The notes: generated by a model not told the origin, from the sequence alone. DNA of 64,000 nucleotides from Epiperipatus broadwayi (GCA_028023455.1 JAQFVV010000152.1:250001-314000); one strand, 5' to 3'. Shown: positions 24,041 to 36,424, counted from the stretch's first letter. Numbers and translations: made by a program.

Positions 24041-24459
24041 GAAAATAATTTTAATAATTCCTCAGTATTGTTATCTAGAGTCTCCCATGTGAAGGCAATA
24101 TTGTAAAATTATAGAAATGTCTGTGCTGCATTCCTTGTATATGCTATATAATATGTAAATTTACACTTGTTGTATATCAGTAATGTAAGCACAAATCGCA
24201 AGATAATAATCACATTATGAGTGATAATACCCACCCACCCACTTCCTATATTATAATATTAAAGATTTTAACTTAATACTTATTAATGAATATTATTGCT
24301 GAGTGGATTATGAATCTTATCCAAAACTCATGGTAATTATCCAGGGAGACCTTAGTTAATAAAATAAATAAATTCAAGATATTTCGTAGTATGGGTAGAA
24401 GGTTTATTTAAATATTTTTATTTATGGTTGCACATTTTTTGTATTCCTGCTCTGTATCT

Positions 24460-24860
24460 GCTGTCTTGGTTAATCATCATCCTACACCTTCATTACTATT
24501 GTATCTCCAGTCTGGTTTATGCATCATATGGTCAAACTGAATAAGGTCTAGGTCCTTCAGGGAGCTGAAGACTTCTTGCAACACCAAATCCTAGATTTAA
24601 CATATCTTTGCTCTCTCCACAGGAATGCACTCTTGGCTAGAAGCAGACACACCTCTGCAGCCAGAGACATCCACTCTTAGTGGCAAACCATACCATTTGG
24701 TTGCCAAGTTGATCTTAAATCTTATTCATATCCAGTATGACCATGAACAGTGATTATAGTGAGAGTAGAACTGCAATAGTTAAATTATTCATCTGTTTTA
24801 ACCTTCTCCTATGCCTGTGTATCCCTGGATGGCTGTAGAATCAAACCCATGTACAATAGT
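24460..24860. other. GC-richer island of unknown nature
   Basis: About 400 bp visibly less AT-rich than the surroundings, with phrases such as CTCTCCACAGGAATGCACTC and CTGCAGCCAGAGACATCC. No long ORF on either strand. It could be the untranslated end of an unrecognised retroelement or a decayed exon. No inverted repeat or second copy was noticed. Confidence 0.35.
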
Positions 24861-25309
24861 TTTTGTCATGATGTATTTCAGTTGATTAATATTTCAAAAG
24901 CCATAATGACTGATAATTATGTATTAAGATTAATCCTTGGTTAATTTGGACACACACCCTAATACGTGAATCGCTATGATCTCCACCTGTAATAATGTAA
25001 AGGTCAGTAAAACCTTTTACTGTTAGGAAATTAACTTGTAACCTCCCTATTTATTATATTCAAATTGACAATAAAACTTTATTATTATTATGATTAAATA
25101 TGAGTATGTTTCTATATATAGAAACCATAGGATAATCATTCAGAATTAAAATGTTCAGTATTAAAATGAGCATCCCCCAGATTTGAATCCAATCCATAGT
25201 AAGGTATTCCTAAACCATAGCTATAACATTAATATGAGTCTGATTTTGTAGTATACCTAAATAGGGTTATTATTAATAATGCAATATCAATGTGTTTACT
25301 TGTGTACTA

Positions 25310-25530
25310 AGATGCTGACTTTGAGCTGTTAGAAGAAGCCTTAGAGAGAGTCCATGCTTAAACCCTGAGCTATGTCACATTGTATGACGAAAAGAGGCTG
25401 TATGGCATCAAAGATGTTAATTAGGTGGTTGAGACTAGGAAGCTCAGGTAGGGCTTTAAAGTAGGGGCATGGAGTAACCGTGCATCTGCTGGTTGAGAGA
25501 TCCTGCTTGGCCTTTCAGTCTGGTTGACTG
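25310..25530. other. Second less AT-rich block
   Basis: A 200-bp block with balanced composition (GGTAGGGCTTTAAAGTAGGG, GTAACCGTGCATCTGCTGG) and no ORF. Repeat-like in character; no partner seen. Confidence 0.3.
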
Positions 25531-25764
25531 ATTATACAATATTGACCATTACAATACTGCATTTTATTTGTAATAGACATTAAGGAATCATGCCCCCCCT
25601 CCATACATGCTCCAGAATTATAATAAAAATAGTATTGAGCTCTTATTAAAATATATGGTGGTAAAAGTGATAATCTGTAGTGTACATTTGAATACACAAC
25701 TGGGATAGTGTATATGGGATAAATAAGAGCTAAGAAGACCCTCAGTATGACCAGTGCAATATAT

Positions 25765-25812
25765 AGATTCGTGCATATATTGAAGTCTTCTTCAGGCTAT
25801 TTCTTTTTGTTG
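25765..25812 (-). ncRNA. Degenerate hammerhead-like motif, PLE-associated
   Basis: Minus strand: CCTGAAGAAGACTTCAATAT followed by GCACGAATC, comparable to the CTGAAGA...GAAAC pair at 14.2 kb, but GAAAC is GAATC and helix II is poor. A PLE coding tail on the same strand lies 0.9 kb away at 26.7 kb. Read as a fossil terminal repeat. Confidence 0.3.
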
Positions 25813-26518
25813 CAGTATAAATGTATCAAATTTGTCATCTTTGTATTTATATAATGGCACAATTTGCTGGTTAAAACTATCTAAATTATTATAATTTCCT
25901 TCTCTTTGATAGCATTTGGTGCAGATTGGGTTGGTTATGGCGTTTTTCTGACTGCCCTAAATTATATTTCAAACTGGAAAACAATATAACTAATTTATGA
26001 TTAATGATAAAATGTTATTAGTTTTATATATTCTAAGTTTCTACTCAGTGCACTTAGTATCTGATGATAAAAGAAACTTTTAACTGCAACTGTTAATTGT
26101 AATTATTTGTCTTTTTCATAAACGTTCTAAGTTGTTTACAAATGTGTTGTCTACCAGGCATTTTAAAGAGTTGTTTCTAAATGAGCAAATTATCTTGTCT
26201 TATTTTTAAATTATAACAAACATGTTTAATCAACTTACCATATATTGATAGATAAATAAATTAAAAAAAGAAATATCAGTTTAAAAGAAATATAATTAAA
26301 ATACCTAAGTACATTAATTATACATGCAATAAATAAATAATATCTATCCACACACACACAAAAATAATTTAACACAATTTTTTAAATAGTTTTATCAGTT
26401 TATTATTTTAATTATATTTTATTTTATATCTATTTATTTATGAATATATGATTATTATCATCTATGATAATTTTTTCAGTATCTCTCTCTCTCTATATAT
26501 ATAAAACAAAATAAATGT

Positions 26519-27125
26519 CCGCTAATATCAATAATACAATAACGAAACTTAAATATATTCCAAACAACGGTAAACAATTTATAATACAATATAAATAAAA
26601 ACTCAATAAAAACTCATAAAGAAATATTTTCGATTATATTCATAATCATTTTCAACTCAACTTTCAAAATGGAATCATCTATTACCAACCGGAAACACTT
26701 GTAGATTTAAATATCCCACAATTCATTAATCCTAACATTTGCTGACTGTCTGTTTATTATCGTATTTTTATACCTACTAATAAAAACTGCCTCTTTAATT
26801 TTTCTTTTTTCATTATCTCTCTCTTGGCCTAAAATTTTTATTTTATTTATATCAAAATTAAACTTAAAATTACAATTTCTATCATGATCATAAAAAACAG
26901 ATTCAGTATATAACTTGACTTCATTACTATTATCATTACATATCTGTACATTTTTCAAAACTCTTTTATATAAAAATTTATGTTCTTTAATTCTTTTCTC
27001 TATATTACATCTAGATTAAAACAGACAGTCAGCAAATGTTAGGATTAATGAATTGTGGGATATTTAAATTGTATTATAAATTGTTTACCGTTGTTTGGAA
27101 TATATTTAAGTTTTGTTATTTTATA
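26519..27125. mobile_element. Penelope-like fragment with inverted tail
   Basis: The segment 26519-26770 and the segment 27020-27125 are inverted copies: CAAACAACGGTAAACAATTT left with AAATTGTTTACCGTTGTTTG right, and ATCCCACAATTCATTAATCC left with its inverse right. The inner part codes on the minus strand for a PLE C-terminus. Head-to-head tails are common for PLE insertions. Confidence 0.7.
26707..27000 (-). pseudogene. C-terminal part of Penelope-like endonuclease
   Basis: Residues include FNFDINKIKILGQERDNEKR, KIKEAVFISRY and NRQSANVRINELWDI. The same blocks occur at 38.9-39.1 kb (NYNNVKILQTEKNNDKIKIK) and 40.1-40.3 kb. The H-x-NFD...ILExERNxxKRxIKEA pattern is the end of the GIY-YIG-type domain of PLEs. 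Only the tail survives; the RT is missing. Confidence 0.7.
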
Positions 27126-27376
27126 TATATATTGTGATCATGCCATTTGCCACAATCTCTTTGTAAATATTTTAATGCATATAGAAAGCAAACATCTATG
27201 GGGAGATATTTACATTTCTTATTGCCATTTAGCTTCACATCACTAAGAAAAGTAGAATTTTAAAATAGCTAGTTTAAAAAAAATTAAATTTTTATTAGTT
27301 CACAGTATTTTGTATTAATTTTTGTAAGTACAATAAACTTAAACTTGTTAGATAAAGAGTTTATAAAACTAATTAA

Positions 27377-27498
27377 ATATGCATGTAAAAATGCGATATT
27401 AGGGACCTCTACAGGTCTTAACCACAAGCTTACACTTTGGAAGAAGCTTGTGGTTAAGACCTGTAGAGGTTCCTAATATCGCATTTTTACATGCATAT
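27377..27498. repeat. 122-bp near-perfect palindrome
   Basis: Arms of about 54 bp differ at very few places, and the loop is about 13 bases. Arm landmarks: ATATGCATGTAAAAATGCG outside, CTCTACAGGTCTTAACCACA inside. The inner motif GGACCTCT-AGGTCTT recurs at the arms of the neighbour at 27.72-28.13 kb. It would extrude as a hairpin; most likely a miniature foldback element. Confidence 0.85.
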
Positions 27499-27719
27499 TC
27501 TTGAGGTTACAGCCTTAGTAAATATTACTTATGTAATCAATGTGCGTTTAAATAAATTTATAATTAAAACTATTTAAAGTATTTTAAAGTTGCATTAATA
27601 TAATTTTACAATAAAAGTAAAATATAATGTATTATTTGATAGATAAAATTATTTAATGTTTATTATATTTAGAGAATATAATATTAAAATAATAGTCTAA
27701 TTACAATATTTAATATTAA

Positions 27720-28130
27720 TAGTTTTAACAAGGCTGTAAACCTTAACAATGAGCATCTGAAAAAATCATCACTAGGGACCTCTGTAGGTCTTTAAAACAC
27801 ATGCTTACGCTATGCGTTTAATAAATTTATAATTACAACTTTAAATTATCGTAATATATTTCTTACTATAAGATCTTTTCATTAACTCGTAGTAAATCGT
27901 AAGATTTCACCAGTATTAATGTATTATAAGAATTGTGGACTTAATTAGTGAAGTATTTAATAGCTTCACACTCTTAGATCAAAACACTTCTGCTTCACCT
28001 ATTTATATTAGGGGATTCTCTCTTTTCTTCATAGCATAAGCATGTGTTTTAAAGACCTACAGAGGTTCCTAGTGACGATTTTTTCAGACGCTCATTGCTA
28101 AGGTTTACAGCCTTGTTAAAACTATTACTG
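27720..28130. mobile_element. Foldback element with tips related to the 27.4-kb palindrome
   Basis: Left arm 27720-27815 (GGCTGTAAACCTTAACAATG, then GGGACCTCTGTAGGTCTTTA) and right arm 28030-28125 are inverted copies. The inner part near 27.95-28.02 kb resembles the right arm of 4812-5514 (CACACTCT-AGATCAA). The phrase GCGTTTAATAAATTTATAAT occurs at 27815 and 28143, and nearly at 27544. Non-coding. Confidence 0.75.
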
Positions 28131-28144
28131 AAATAATAGTAAGC

Positions 28145-30170
28145 GTTTAATAAATTTATAATTACAATATTTAATATTGTATATTTCTAATATATTTTAA
28201 ATAATTTTATTTATTTAAGTTATTGTTTTAAATAATTAGTAATTAAATTATTCTAGAATGATCTAAAGTGGTGTCACATGTTCTTAAAGTGTGTGTATTT
28301 GTCCCTAATCTTACATGTGTTAGGCAGAAATATTAATTTGTACTTCCTTGTTAATTGTTGTAAATAATATTGTGAATTTTATTTTAAAAGTAGCAATTAA
28401 TTTTATTGTGTTGTATAAATAATATTTTCTATTTTAAAATTAATATTCAGGTTATTAAAAGTATTTTAATTTTAAATAAAGGTATTTTATACTATAAAAT
28501 ATTAAATAAATTTATATAATATAAAAATAATTAGTCATATTATTTAGAAAATTATTTTATAGATATAAAAATAGTTAATATGTAATTTAGTGTCTAAGAA
28601 TAACTTGGATTAACCAATGAAATTACTGGATAAGAAAGGTGTAAATATAGGTGTTCAATAAGTCTAGACATTTTAGTTTTTGTCTTGTTTTGTCTTATCT
28701 TTAATCTATCTTAATTTAAGTTTAAATTTTTATAAAATATATATATTTTTAGTAAAAGTTAAAAGTATAATTTTAAATAATTATTGTAATGTATCCCATG
28801 AGTGGGTAACTGAGTTAATATGATCTGACAGTAAAATCTTTATAATGAAACTTAATGAAACCATGGCAATTTTATGGAGACCAATAATTATTATCTTATT
28901 ACCAGCCTACTTCTTGGAAGTAACCATAAGAATTGCAGCCATATCACTAAAAAACCTAAGGAATTGTAAAAACTGTATATTTAATATTATTTGTATGTGT
29001 GAAGTGAGAGGATATTTACATTCAACAGTTATGATAAATCTTCATAAATATAAACTGTCATGAAATTTATATGCTATTACTATTGTTGAGGATAATTTTT
29101 GAAAGATTTTTAATAAGTTATATGTGCTTTAAAAGGAAGAAAAGAAAGAATCAAAGTGATAAATTAAATATGTATGAAGGAACTTTATAAATGTGAATAT
29201 ATTTTACGTTATCTGTAAATGCATGTGTAGAAATATTTTTACTACTAATTCATTTAAAAGAAAACAGTCTGAATCAACATTATATTTTAAAATTGTGTGT
29301 GTTAAGATGAAGAGGAAATGTTTTTTGAATTTTACATTTTAAAATATTTTTTTCTGTTTGAAAAAGAGAATGGATTTTAATATTATCTTAAAATTATCTT
29401 TATGTCTTTGATAAAATATTACCTTAGTGAAGAGACTATATAATATTGCAAAAAAATATTTAATAAATATATACATGTTAAAAAAAATAAAAATTTTGAA
29501 TTTTAAGAAATGTCTTGTTAAAAATTATTGTCATATTAAATACAAGCATATACATGGGAAAGAATTTGGATGAAAGTTCTCTGCTAAAAAATTCATTAAC
29601 TTATAAATGACATTATTCTTTGAAATGTTTATAAGTGCTTCATAATAAAATATTAATCTTGTCATATTTTTTTTTGCTATAAGTCTGGATTAGCATGGAA
29701 AAATGAATGTACTGAAAAATTATTAATTAATATAAAAATTATATTAATGAATGTTTTCTTCTGAAATATTTGTTCTACTTGAAATGCTAAGAAAATGGAT
29801 TTAGATAGACTATTCATCAAGTATGGGTGAATAGTATTTCATAGAGATTTTAAATGTTCAAACTTTTTTGTACTCATTAACAATGAAGCAAGCTGTCATT
29901 TCATTTTATAGATGGCGCTGGAGGAATGAAAGCAAACAAGAATTTTACATAGCTTTGAATTTATTTTTGCTATTTTTAGTATTAATATTTTTTATTAGAA
30001 ATAATATTCAGTTAACATGTTTGTTTAGAAATAAGCTTGTTTTAAGATTGAAATATTTATTTAGAAAATAAAGAAATATTATGAAAGATAAAAATATATC
30101 TATAACTTGTGATATATTCAGCTGACCATGAAGAAAACAAAATTGCTGTATTCAATTCCAATAATTGTTG
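28145..30170. other. AT-rich stretch without recognisable genes
   Basis: No supported feature. The 72-codon ORF at 28845 (MKLNETMAILWRPIIIILL) has a hydrophobic run but nothing else. A TAGATGGCGCTGG motif near 29910 recalls the ends of the 63.3-kb element. Confidence 0.5.
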
Positions 30171-30173
30171 GCA

Positions 30174-30927
30174 TTAACTCTTTCCCCGCCTCTTACGAGG
30201 CTCCTCGTCGACATCTGACATCACTCTAACTCAGCCAGTTTTTATATGAAAATATTCGTTAAACACGTATTGAATTCGTTTTTAAAAGTTCTGTAAGATG
30301 GTGCCATCTTCCGATTTATTTTACAAGTAAAAAATAAAAAAAAACGCATTTAAACCTAAACAAAGAAGGAACATTATTTGTGATTGGTTCTTAGCATGCT
30401 CTCAGCCGAAAAAGACATTCTGATTGGCTGGAAAGAACAAAGAAACTGCCTGATCAAAGAAAATAAAGAAAAACGCTGAGATTTTCATTTCGAATACGAT
30501 TTAAATTATTATAAAATTATATTTATGGAAATTAAAAATTATTTTCAGAGAGAATAATAAAAAAACAAAATTATTTTCGAAAAATATTGAAGATTTAAGT
30601 AAAAATATTGAAGATGTAGTAAAAAGAAATATTTACTTTTCTATAATGTAAAAGTCGATCTTTTTGTTTATATTATAGCTTTTATGTTGCCGATATTGAA
30701 TATTTTAGAATAAATAAATAGCAATTTATTTTTGAAAGAACTTTCGTTCTCTTCATAACCTGAAAAATTAATAATATACTTTTTATAAACGTATCTGAGT
30801 TGAATTTAATATTATAGGCGAATATGTTTTAACAATAGGCTTTGTCTTCAGTTTGTGAGTTGGCCAATTAAAAGATTTGATTTTTATCTGATACAACCAA
30901 TAATAAAATTAGCGGTTAAAAGGTTAA
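30174..30927. mobile_element. TTAA-bounded miniature element, piggyBac type, copy 1
   Basis: Bounded by TTAA at 30174-30177 and 30924-30927. The left end reads TTAACTCTTTCCCCGC and the right end, inverted, reads TTAACCTTTTAACCGC. Internal phrases (TTCTGTAAGATG, TTATTTTACAAGTAAAAAA, GTTGGCCAATTAAAAG-type, AAAGG near the end) are shared in order with 40530-41268. TTAA duplication and C-rich TTT ends are the hallmark of piggyBac-type transposons. No transposase, hence non-autonomous. Confidence 0.75.
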
Positions 30928-30929
30928 AG

Positions 30930-32450
30930 GTAAATTATTATTGGTTTTAATAATATTTTAATATATATTTTAGTTTGGTTTTTATATGCCTTGAGTATTA
31001 AAATTAGATAGAATTACATTTATATGATTAAAAGTATATTAATTGTTTTATGAATGCAATATAAAGGTAGAAAATACCGGGTATGTTATCTGAAGATATT
31101 TAAACAATTTTATGAATGCTTAAGTATACATATTTTTGAATATGATTATTAATTTCTAAAATATCATTATAGACAGTATCTGTTTAGATACAATAAATAC
31201 AAAACCTTGATCTCTGAATTATTTAGGATTATAATATAAGTGAATGAATATGTGATAACAATGGATATTTAATGAAATCATTTGTGTATATGTTTTTGAA
31301 TCTCTTGAATTTCATTCAATATTTATTTTAAAATATAATTTGGAGATTATTTTATGTAAAGTAGTTAGAATTTTTTTGCAATGTCATGAGAAATATTCAG
31401 AATGTGGAAGATGAAGGACAATGGTCTGGAAAATTAGTTGTAAAATGAAATCTTAGGCACTAGGAATATTGAGGAGGAAAATGATATTTGAATTATATTA
31501 TCAAGAATTAATGAATTAAATACAGGTAACAAAATTCTATGTATTTAGTATATGGGCAGTTGCATTCTTTTCATAGTTCAGTAAAAGCCTAAGTAGAAAC
31601 CATGACCAAAATTTAAAATACATGATAAATATGTGACCTTAAGCACTGTAACCATTATATTTTATATTAATTTGTGTTATTATTGTATTCATATCCTTCA
31701 CTATAATCACTATTAATTGCCACTGAATACTATATCTTAAATGGTATAGTTTAAAAGTTGCATAGAATAACAACTGGACTGTAGAAAGTTGTCAGTATTT
31801 GAGAATGCAAAAGGAAAAAAAAACATCACAAGTGATATTTATTTATTGATTTTATGGAGAAAGATGAAAAGGAATGATTTGATATTCCTATAAATATACA
31901 AATAATAGAGATCATTGAACTCAAAACATTAAATGCATATTTATGATTGAGAGAGAGAATGATGGAATAAAATATCTGAGTGTAATTATGGGGATAAATT
32001 TTGAAATGAATAAATATAGCATATACAAACAATATATAGTTTTCTAATATAATTTAAATATTTTATAAGTAAAGTTATAAGGTTATTTTAAATAGTTATG
32101 GTAAATAATTTGCAAAATTATGAATTAAATTATTTCATTAACTATATTTGTCTTTATTTTAATTTCATATCAGAATGTTAAAATATACCAGGAGAGTAAA
32201 GATAAATACTTTGTTGGTATATAAACTATATGCTTAGTATCTTAAAGATAATTTTATATGTAAAAAATTTAATCAGTGCTAATCTTAGTGTAAATTTATA
32301 ATATTAATAGGCATTATTATAACTAATAACCAAAGACACCAAAATGTATGGGTACTGAATTGAGTTCAGACCCATATGACTATATAAGCTATTGAGCTTG
32401 GATTGAAAATATTAATAGTGTTTTCAATTTCATTCTCATAGTTTTGTAGT
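30930..32450. other. AT-rich stretch without recognisable genes
   Basis: No protein-like ORF and no clear repeat structure seen. Confidence 0.5.
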
Positions 32451-32454
32451 TAAA

Positions 32455-32695
32455 TAGAGTTAAAAGGTGGGTGCTGGAGGGTTGCATTAGATCCTAAGAT
32501 CTAGGTGCAGTGCTCTCAGATCCAAGGCTCCTCACTGATGAAGGCCACAAGCCAGAAACTAGTCTGGGGATATTGGATGAGTAGGCACTAGATAGGGATT
32601 TTATGCACAAGCCTTCTGGCATCCATTGATTGCTCTTGTTAGCACAAGATGACACTACTATATGGAGAGTGTTGTTTTGTTTTGAATCATTATTA
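32455..32695 (+). mobile_element. Solo plus-oriented arm of the short LINE-inserting element
   Basis: Same sequence as the inserts at 2.0, 50.0 and 50.5 kb: GATCCTAAGATCTAGGTGCA, ATATTGGATGAGTAGGCACT, TTATGCACAAGCCTTCTGGC, CATCCATTGATT. It holds CTGATGA at 32535-32541, stem GGC-CACAA-GCC and GAAAC at 32555-32559, the best-preserved hammerhead-like core of this family. Here a single arm is present, not a head-to-head pair. Confidence 0.8.
32535..32615 (+). ncRNA. Hammerhead-like core (CTGATGA / GAAAC)
   Basis: CTGATGA, A, GGC-CACAA-GCC, A, GAAAC follows the order of a hammerhead core with a 3-bp helix II closed by an A-A mismatch. A possible helix III is CTAGT...ACTAG, but the base after it is A, not the U required at position 16.1. 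An alternative is ACT...AGTA. ATCTAG-TGC upstream can pair with GCACTAGAT downstream. The fold is therefore not canonical; the catalytic claim is a hypothesis. Confidence 0.35.
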
Positions 32696-32699
32696 TAAC

Positions 32700-34130
32700 T
32701 ATAATTTCCTATGGAAAATATAAAGTACTTTGTTAGTTAGAAATAATAATGTAAATAAATTTTATTTAGTATAGCTGTTGTTCTATTATGATAATGATGA
32801 TGAATATCACTATCATAAATATAAAAGATAATAATAATATTATTACTGTAATGTACTCTGTTTTATATAATTCTATACAGCAAATAGTCAGAGGGAAGAT
32901 TATTGTATGTTTATGTATTATTTTCATAGTATTTTTTATGTAAATATTTTAATTTGATTAGTTAATTTTCTTTGTTATTTTGTAAATATGTTACATTTTA
33001 TAAAATTATATTGTTAATTTAAATACGTTATTGAAGAATAAAAATGGCAATGTTTTTGAAATTCGTATTGTCTCCAGAGTTTTACTTATTGATGTGTCTG
33101 GGGTGTTTTTTTGAATCTTCGTATCCGCACACATGAATTATAAAAATTATTTGGATCATTATATTATTGTACATGATTAACAAAAATATATAATTATTAT
33201 AAAAGATTTTATTATTGGTTATTATGAAGATTGTACAATGCTAATTTTAAAATATTTAATAATATAATTAAATTAAGAATATAATATTTTCTGAAAATGC
33301 CACATAAGAAATAAAAGATTTTTATAGCATAATATGAGATGTTTTAGAATTTATTTAAAAGATTTTATATAATGTTTTTTATAAGAATTTAATATGTTAT
33401 TTATGATTATTGAGGAGTAGTAATTAAGTAAAAGTAGTATTTTAAGAATTTTAAAAGTATTCTAATTGTTCGTTATATTTTGGTGAAAGTAGTTGAATAT
33501 GTGTAAAATCCCTCATTAAATTTGGCTACATTGTATTAATTTGTTTAGCAATATTATTAAAAACTGAACCTGAGATGTTAAATAATTATAAGAGTTAGAT
33601 GAAGTGATAATGGATAGAAATTTTAATTAATGTTAGATTTAAATATTATTTTTATGAGAGAATAATAATTGCTTTCTTGTTTCATAATAAATTTTATAAA
33701 CTATTTCGTTAGGATTTTATGCCATTGAGAGCATATCATTCGGGTTACATCCTCAATGTTAAACCAACAGTGTAACTTATTTAATGTCTAGTGCAAACTT
33801 TTCATAATTTTTTGTTAGTATTTTAATCGAACCATATTATAAGAGTAAATAATGAGCTAGTCGTAGTTTAAATTGTTAGTATAATAAATGAGCTGTGAAT
33901 CTAATGTGAACCTTCATATTTAATTTATGTGTTTTTTTTATTATCTTAGTTTATTATTTGAATAAGATAAATTATTTAAATGTTAATTTTATTAGATATA
34001 ATATGTTAGAAATATATTCTGAGCTAGTCAAAGTATTGTTTTTTAATAAGTATCATTTTGGTAATTCGGTCGTATATTTGACGTCCAGTAGTTTGGAGAA
34101 TCTCTTTTTAATTCGGTGAGGATACAATAA
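32700..34130. other. AT-rich stretch without recognisable genes
   Basis: Nothing supported; long A/T runs only. Confidence 0.5.
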
Positions 34131-34134
34131 TAGA

Positions 34135-34562
34135 TGCATTTTAATACTAGCCAAAACAAAATTTTACTAAAATTCTCTCATGACCATGGTTTCATCCATT
34201 AACAAATAGACCTTTTCAAATGAAATTTAACTAGATGCAAGCAATATATATCTATATATAACATTGTTGGTTTTTAAAGTGAATTATGGGAAGATTATGT
34301 TATTCTAATTCACTTTAAAAACCAATCACCTTTTATATCGAAGGATGTCTTCATGAAGAGATTATCAATCTCATGAAGTCATCCTTTGATATAACAGATG
34401 ATTGGTTTTAAAGTGAATTATGGGAAGGCTATGTTATTTTGAATATATATGTTGTTTGTATCTAGTTGAATTTCATTTGAAACGGTCTATTTATTAATAG
34501 ATAAAACCATGGTCATGAGAGAATTTAAATAAAATTTTGTTTTTGATTAGCATTAAAGTGTT
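34135..34562. mobile_element. Layered foldback element
   Basis: Outer arms pair (left AAATTCTCTCATGACCATGG, right CCATGGTCATGAGAGAATTT), and so do the next segments (TGAAATTTAACTAGATGCAA with its inverse). Inside are two separate hairpins: 34267-34325 with a perfect 19-bp stem beginning TGGTTTTTAAAGTG, and 34336-34397 around AAGGATG-CTTCATGA. Non-coding. Confidence 0.8.
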
Positions 34563-34641
34563 ATATGATATTCCACTTTATTTATCAATATTAGTGTAGT
34601 GATAGATGGTATTTCATATATATATTTTTCCATATATCAAA

Positions 34642-34729
34642 GCATTGGCTGGGAAGCGAACTCGTGACAACTGTCTGTAAGCAACTGCTACTTGCAAGGC
34701 AGCTGCGCTGACCTCTTGGCTACCAACGC
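34642..34729 (-). tRNA. tRNA-like relic, 88 nt, anticodon position TGC
   Basis: Minus strand: acceptor GCGTTGG/CCAATGC pairs over 7 bp. TAGCCAAGAGGTCAGCG matches an A box. The anticodon stem GCTGC/GTAGC encloses CTTGCAA (position 34-36 TGC). GAGTTCGCTTCCC is the B box, but the T stem is broken. The variable region is about 20 nt. Closely related to 62129-62208 (AAGAGGTCAGCG against GAGAGGTCAGCG). No T-run terminator follows. tRNA pseudogene or SINE head. Confidence 0.6.
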
Positions 34730-34979
34730 TTTGAAACTATAAGAAAAATCAGTTGCAATCTCAGCAACAATAAGGTGTAGAAAGCTGGTTGAGGTGGCTG
34801 AGATCGATAATGTGGAATAAATGCATCTACTATCCCTTATTTGACTTTCAATTCACTATGCACACAAGTTTGTACGTCACCACATAAGCTAAACCTATTC
34901 TATATTTTAATAACAAATTCACATTTATTAAAATATTGAATAAATTTGTAAAGATTATTCAATAATATATATATATATA

Positions 34980-35925
34980 TACTTTTAATATCATTTATTT
35001 AATTAAGAAAAACCATGGCAAATATATTGTTTCTTACTATAAAAACGAATTAAGAGTAACTCAATCTGTGTTTTAAAACTAGAGCTAGCAATTTTAAATA
35101 TAAAGTTGATTAATAATTTATCTTAGAGTTTTATAAAGTAAAAAAATAAATGCATGAATATAAAGTGTGCTTGTGCGTTTTAGCATTCGACAATGTAAAA
35201 GTGATTTTATGTACATCATTTTACCCAATCCCTTTATATTTCAGATAGCATCAATATAATAATGATGTATTTAATCCAAATATATTTTATGTGCAATATA
35301 ACATATCATAAATATGCAGTGACAATGTTTCTTTAATAACGACAAAAGAAAAATATTTTAAAATTAACATTACTTTATTATATAATATAAAATAAATGAT
35401 AAAAACAAATAATATCAATAAGAAAATTATATAAAATGTCTAAGAAATACTATTTGTATCCTAAATATAATTTGAACTTGGGATATAAAAATGTATTAGC
35501 AGATAGTGTTGCCAGAATACTAACATTAAATAAGAATAGGGTTATTATTTAAAAATAATAATCTCAATTCAAACACTTTACATGGTAATCATTCCCATAA
35601 TGATCAATGATAAATGCTTTATGTGATTCTTAATTAATTTATTTCACCAACTAATCAATTATTAATCATCCTCTTTACATAATGCTGGAGAAGTTTTTAC
35701 TCTTTTAAAAGAAAAAAGTACAATCATTGCTCAGCATACCTAAATGATATTTAGCACATTGGGCTTATTTATTTCACTTCAAGATCCTTTACTAGATTCA
35801 TTTGCAAGCTTAAATGTTAGAAATGCTACTCCACAAACAAAATATAACTAGATCATTAGGATGCCTTATTACATACAATATAATAATGAAAAATTAACTC
35901 TACCAGAATGATGCATAAAATATTT
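34980..35925. other. AT-rich stretch without recognisable genes
   Basis: Nothing supported beyond a short (AT)n tract at 34966-34981. Confidence 0.5.
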
Positions 35926-35929
35926 GTTA

Positions 35930-36420
35930 CATATTTACTCATATAGATCCAACTGTCCTGCAGTCTTCTTCAAAGCTTTGATATAATGAACAAAATAAAA
36001 TATGTAACTATATAAATAATACCATAAAAATCTAAACAATAAAATCCTAAAAACAACATAAAATATATAACAACATCTAATAAAACTGAAATAAATATAA
36101 TTAAACCCAAATAAAATAATCCAGTTAATATTATTTCAGTTTTATTTGGTTTTATAATATATTTTATGTTGTTTTTAGTTTTGTATTGTTTAGATTTTTT
36201 ATGGTATTATTTATATGGTTACACATTTTATTTTATTTTGTTCATTATATCAAAGTTTTGAAGAACACTGCAGGATAGTCAAAATATAGGTGTATATGTA
36301 TATATGTACAATAAGAAGTTTTTTGTTAAAAATTGTTCAATGTGGTTTAGATAAATTGGATTTATATAAGATATTTTAACAAAAGTAAAGGAAAGGGTGA
36401 TTTTGGTAGTATTTACTCAT
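35930..36420. mobile_element. Second, shorter copy of the 14-kb foldback
   Basis: The left part CCTGCAGTCTTCTTCAAAGC and right part GTTTTGAAGAACACTGCAGG are inverted versions of the core region at 14.2 and 15.1 kb. They are followed by the same AT-rich arm (AACAAAATAAAAT, inverse on the right) and by the shared flank TTTAGATAAATTGGATTTAT. Both cores are mutated (CTGAAGA is TTGAAGA). The arms are about 170 bp, so much of the 1-kb arm is deleted. Confidence 0.75.
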
Positions 36421-36424
36421 TTAA

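Noticed and set aside
28845-29063. Small ORF with a hydrophobic segment
   Set aside because: Too short, AT-driven, no supporting context.
34642-34729. Functional tRNA-Ala (TGC)
   Set aside because: T stem is broken, variable region too long, and no T-run terminator follows.
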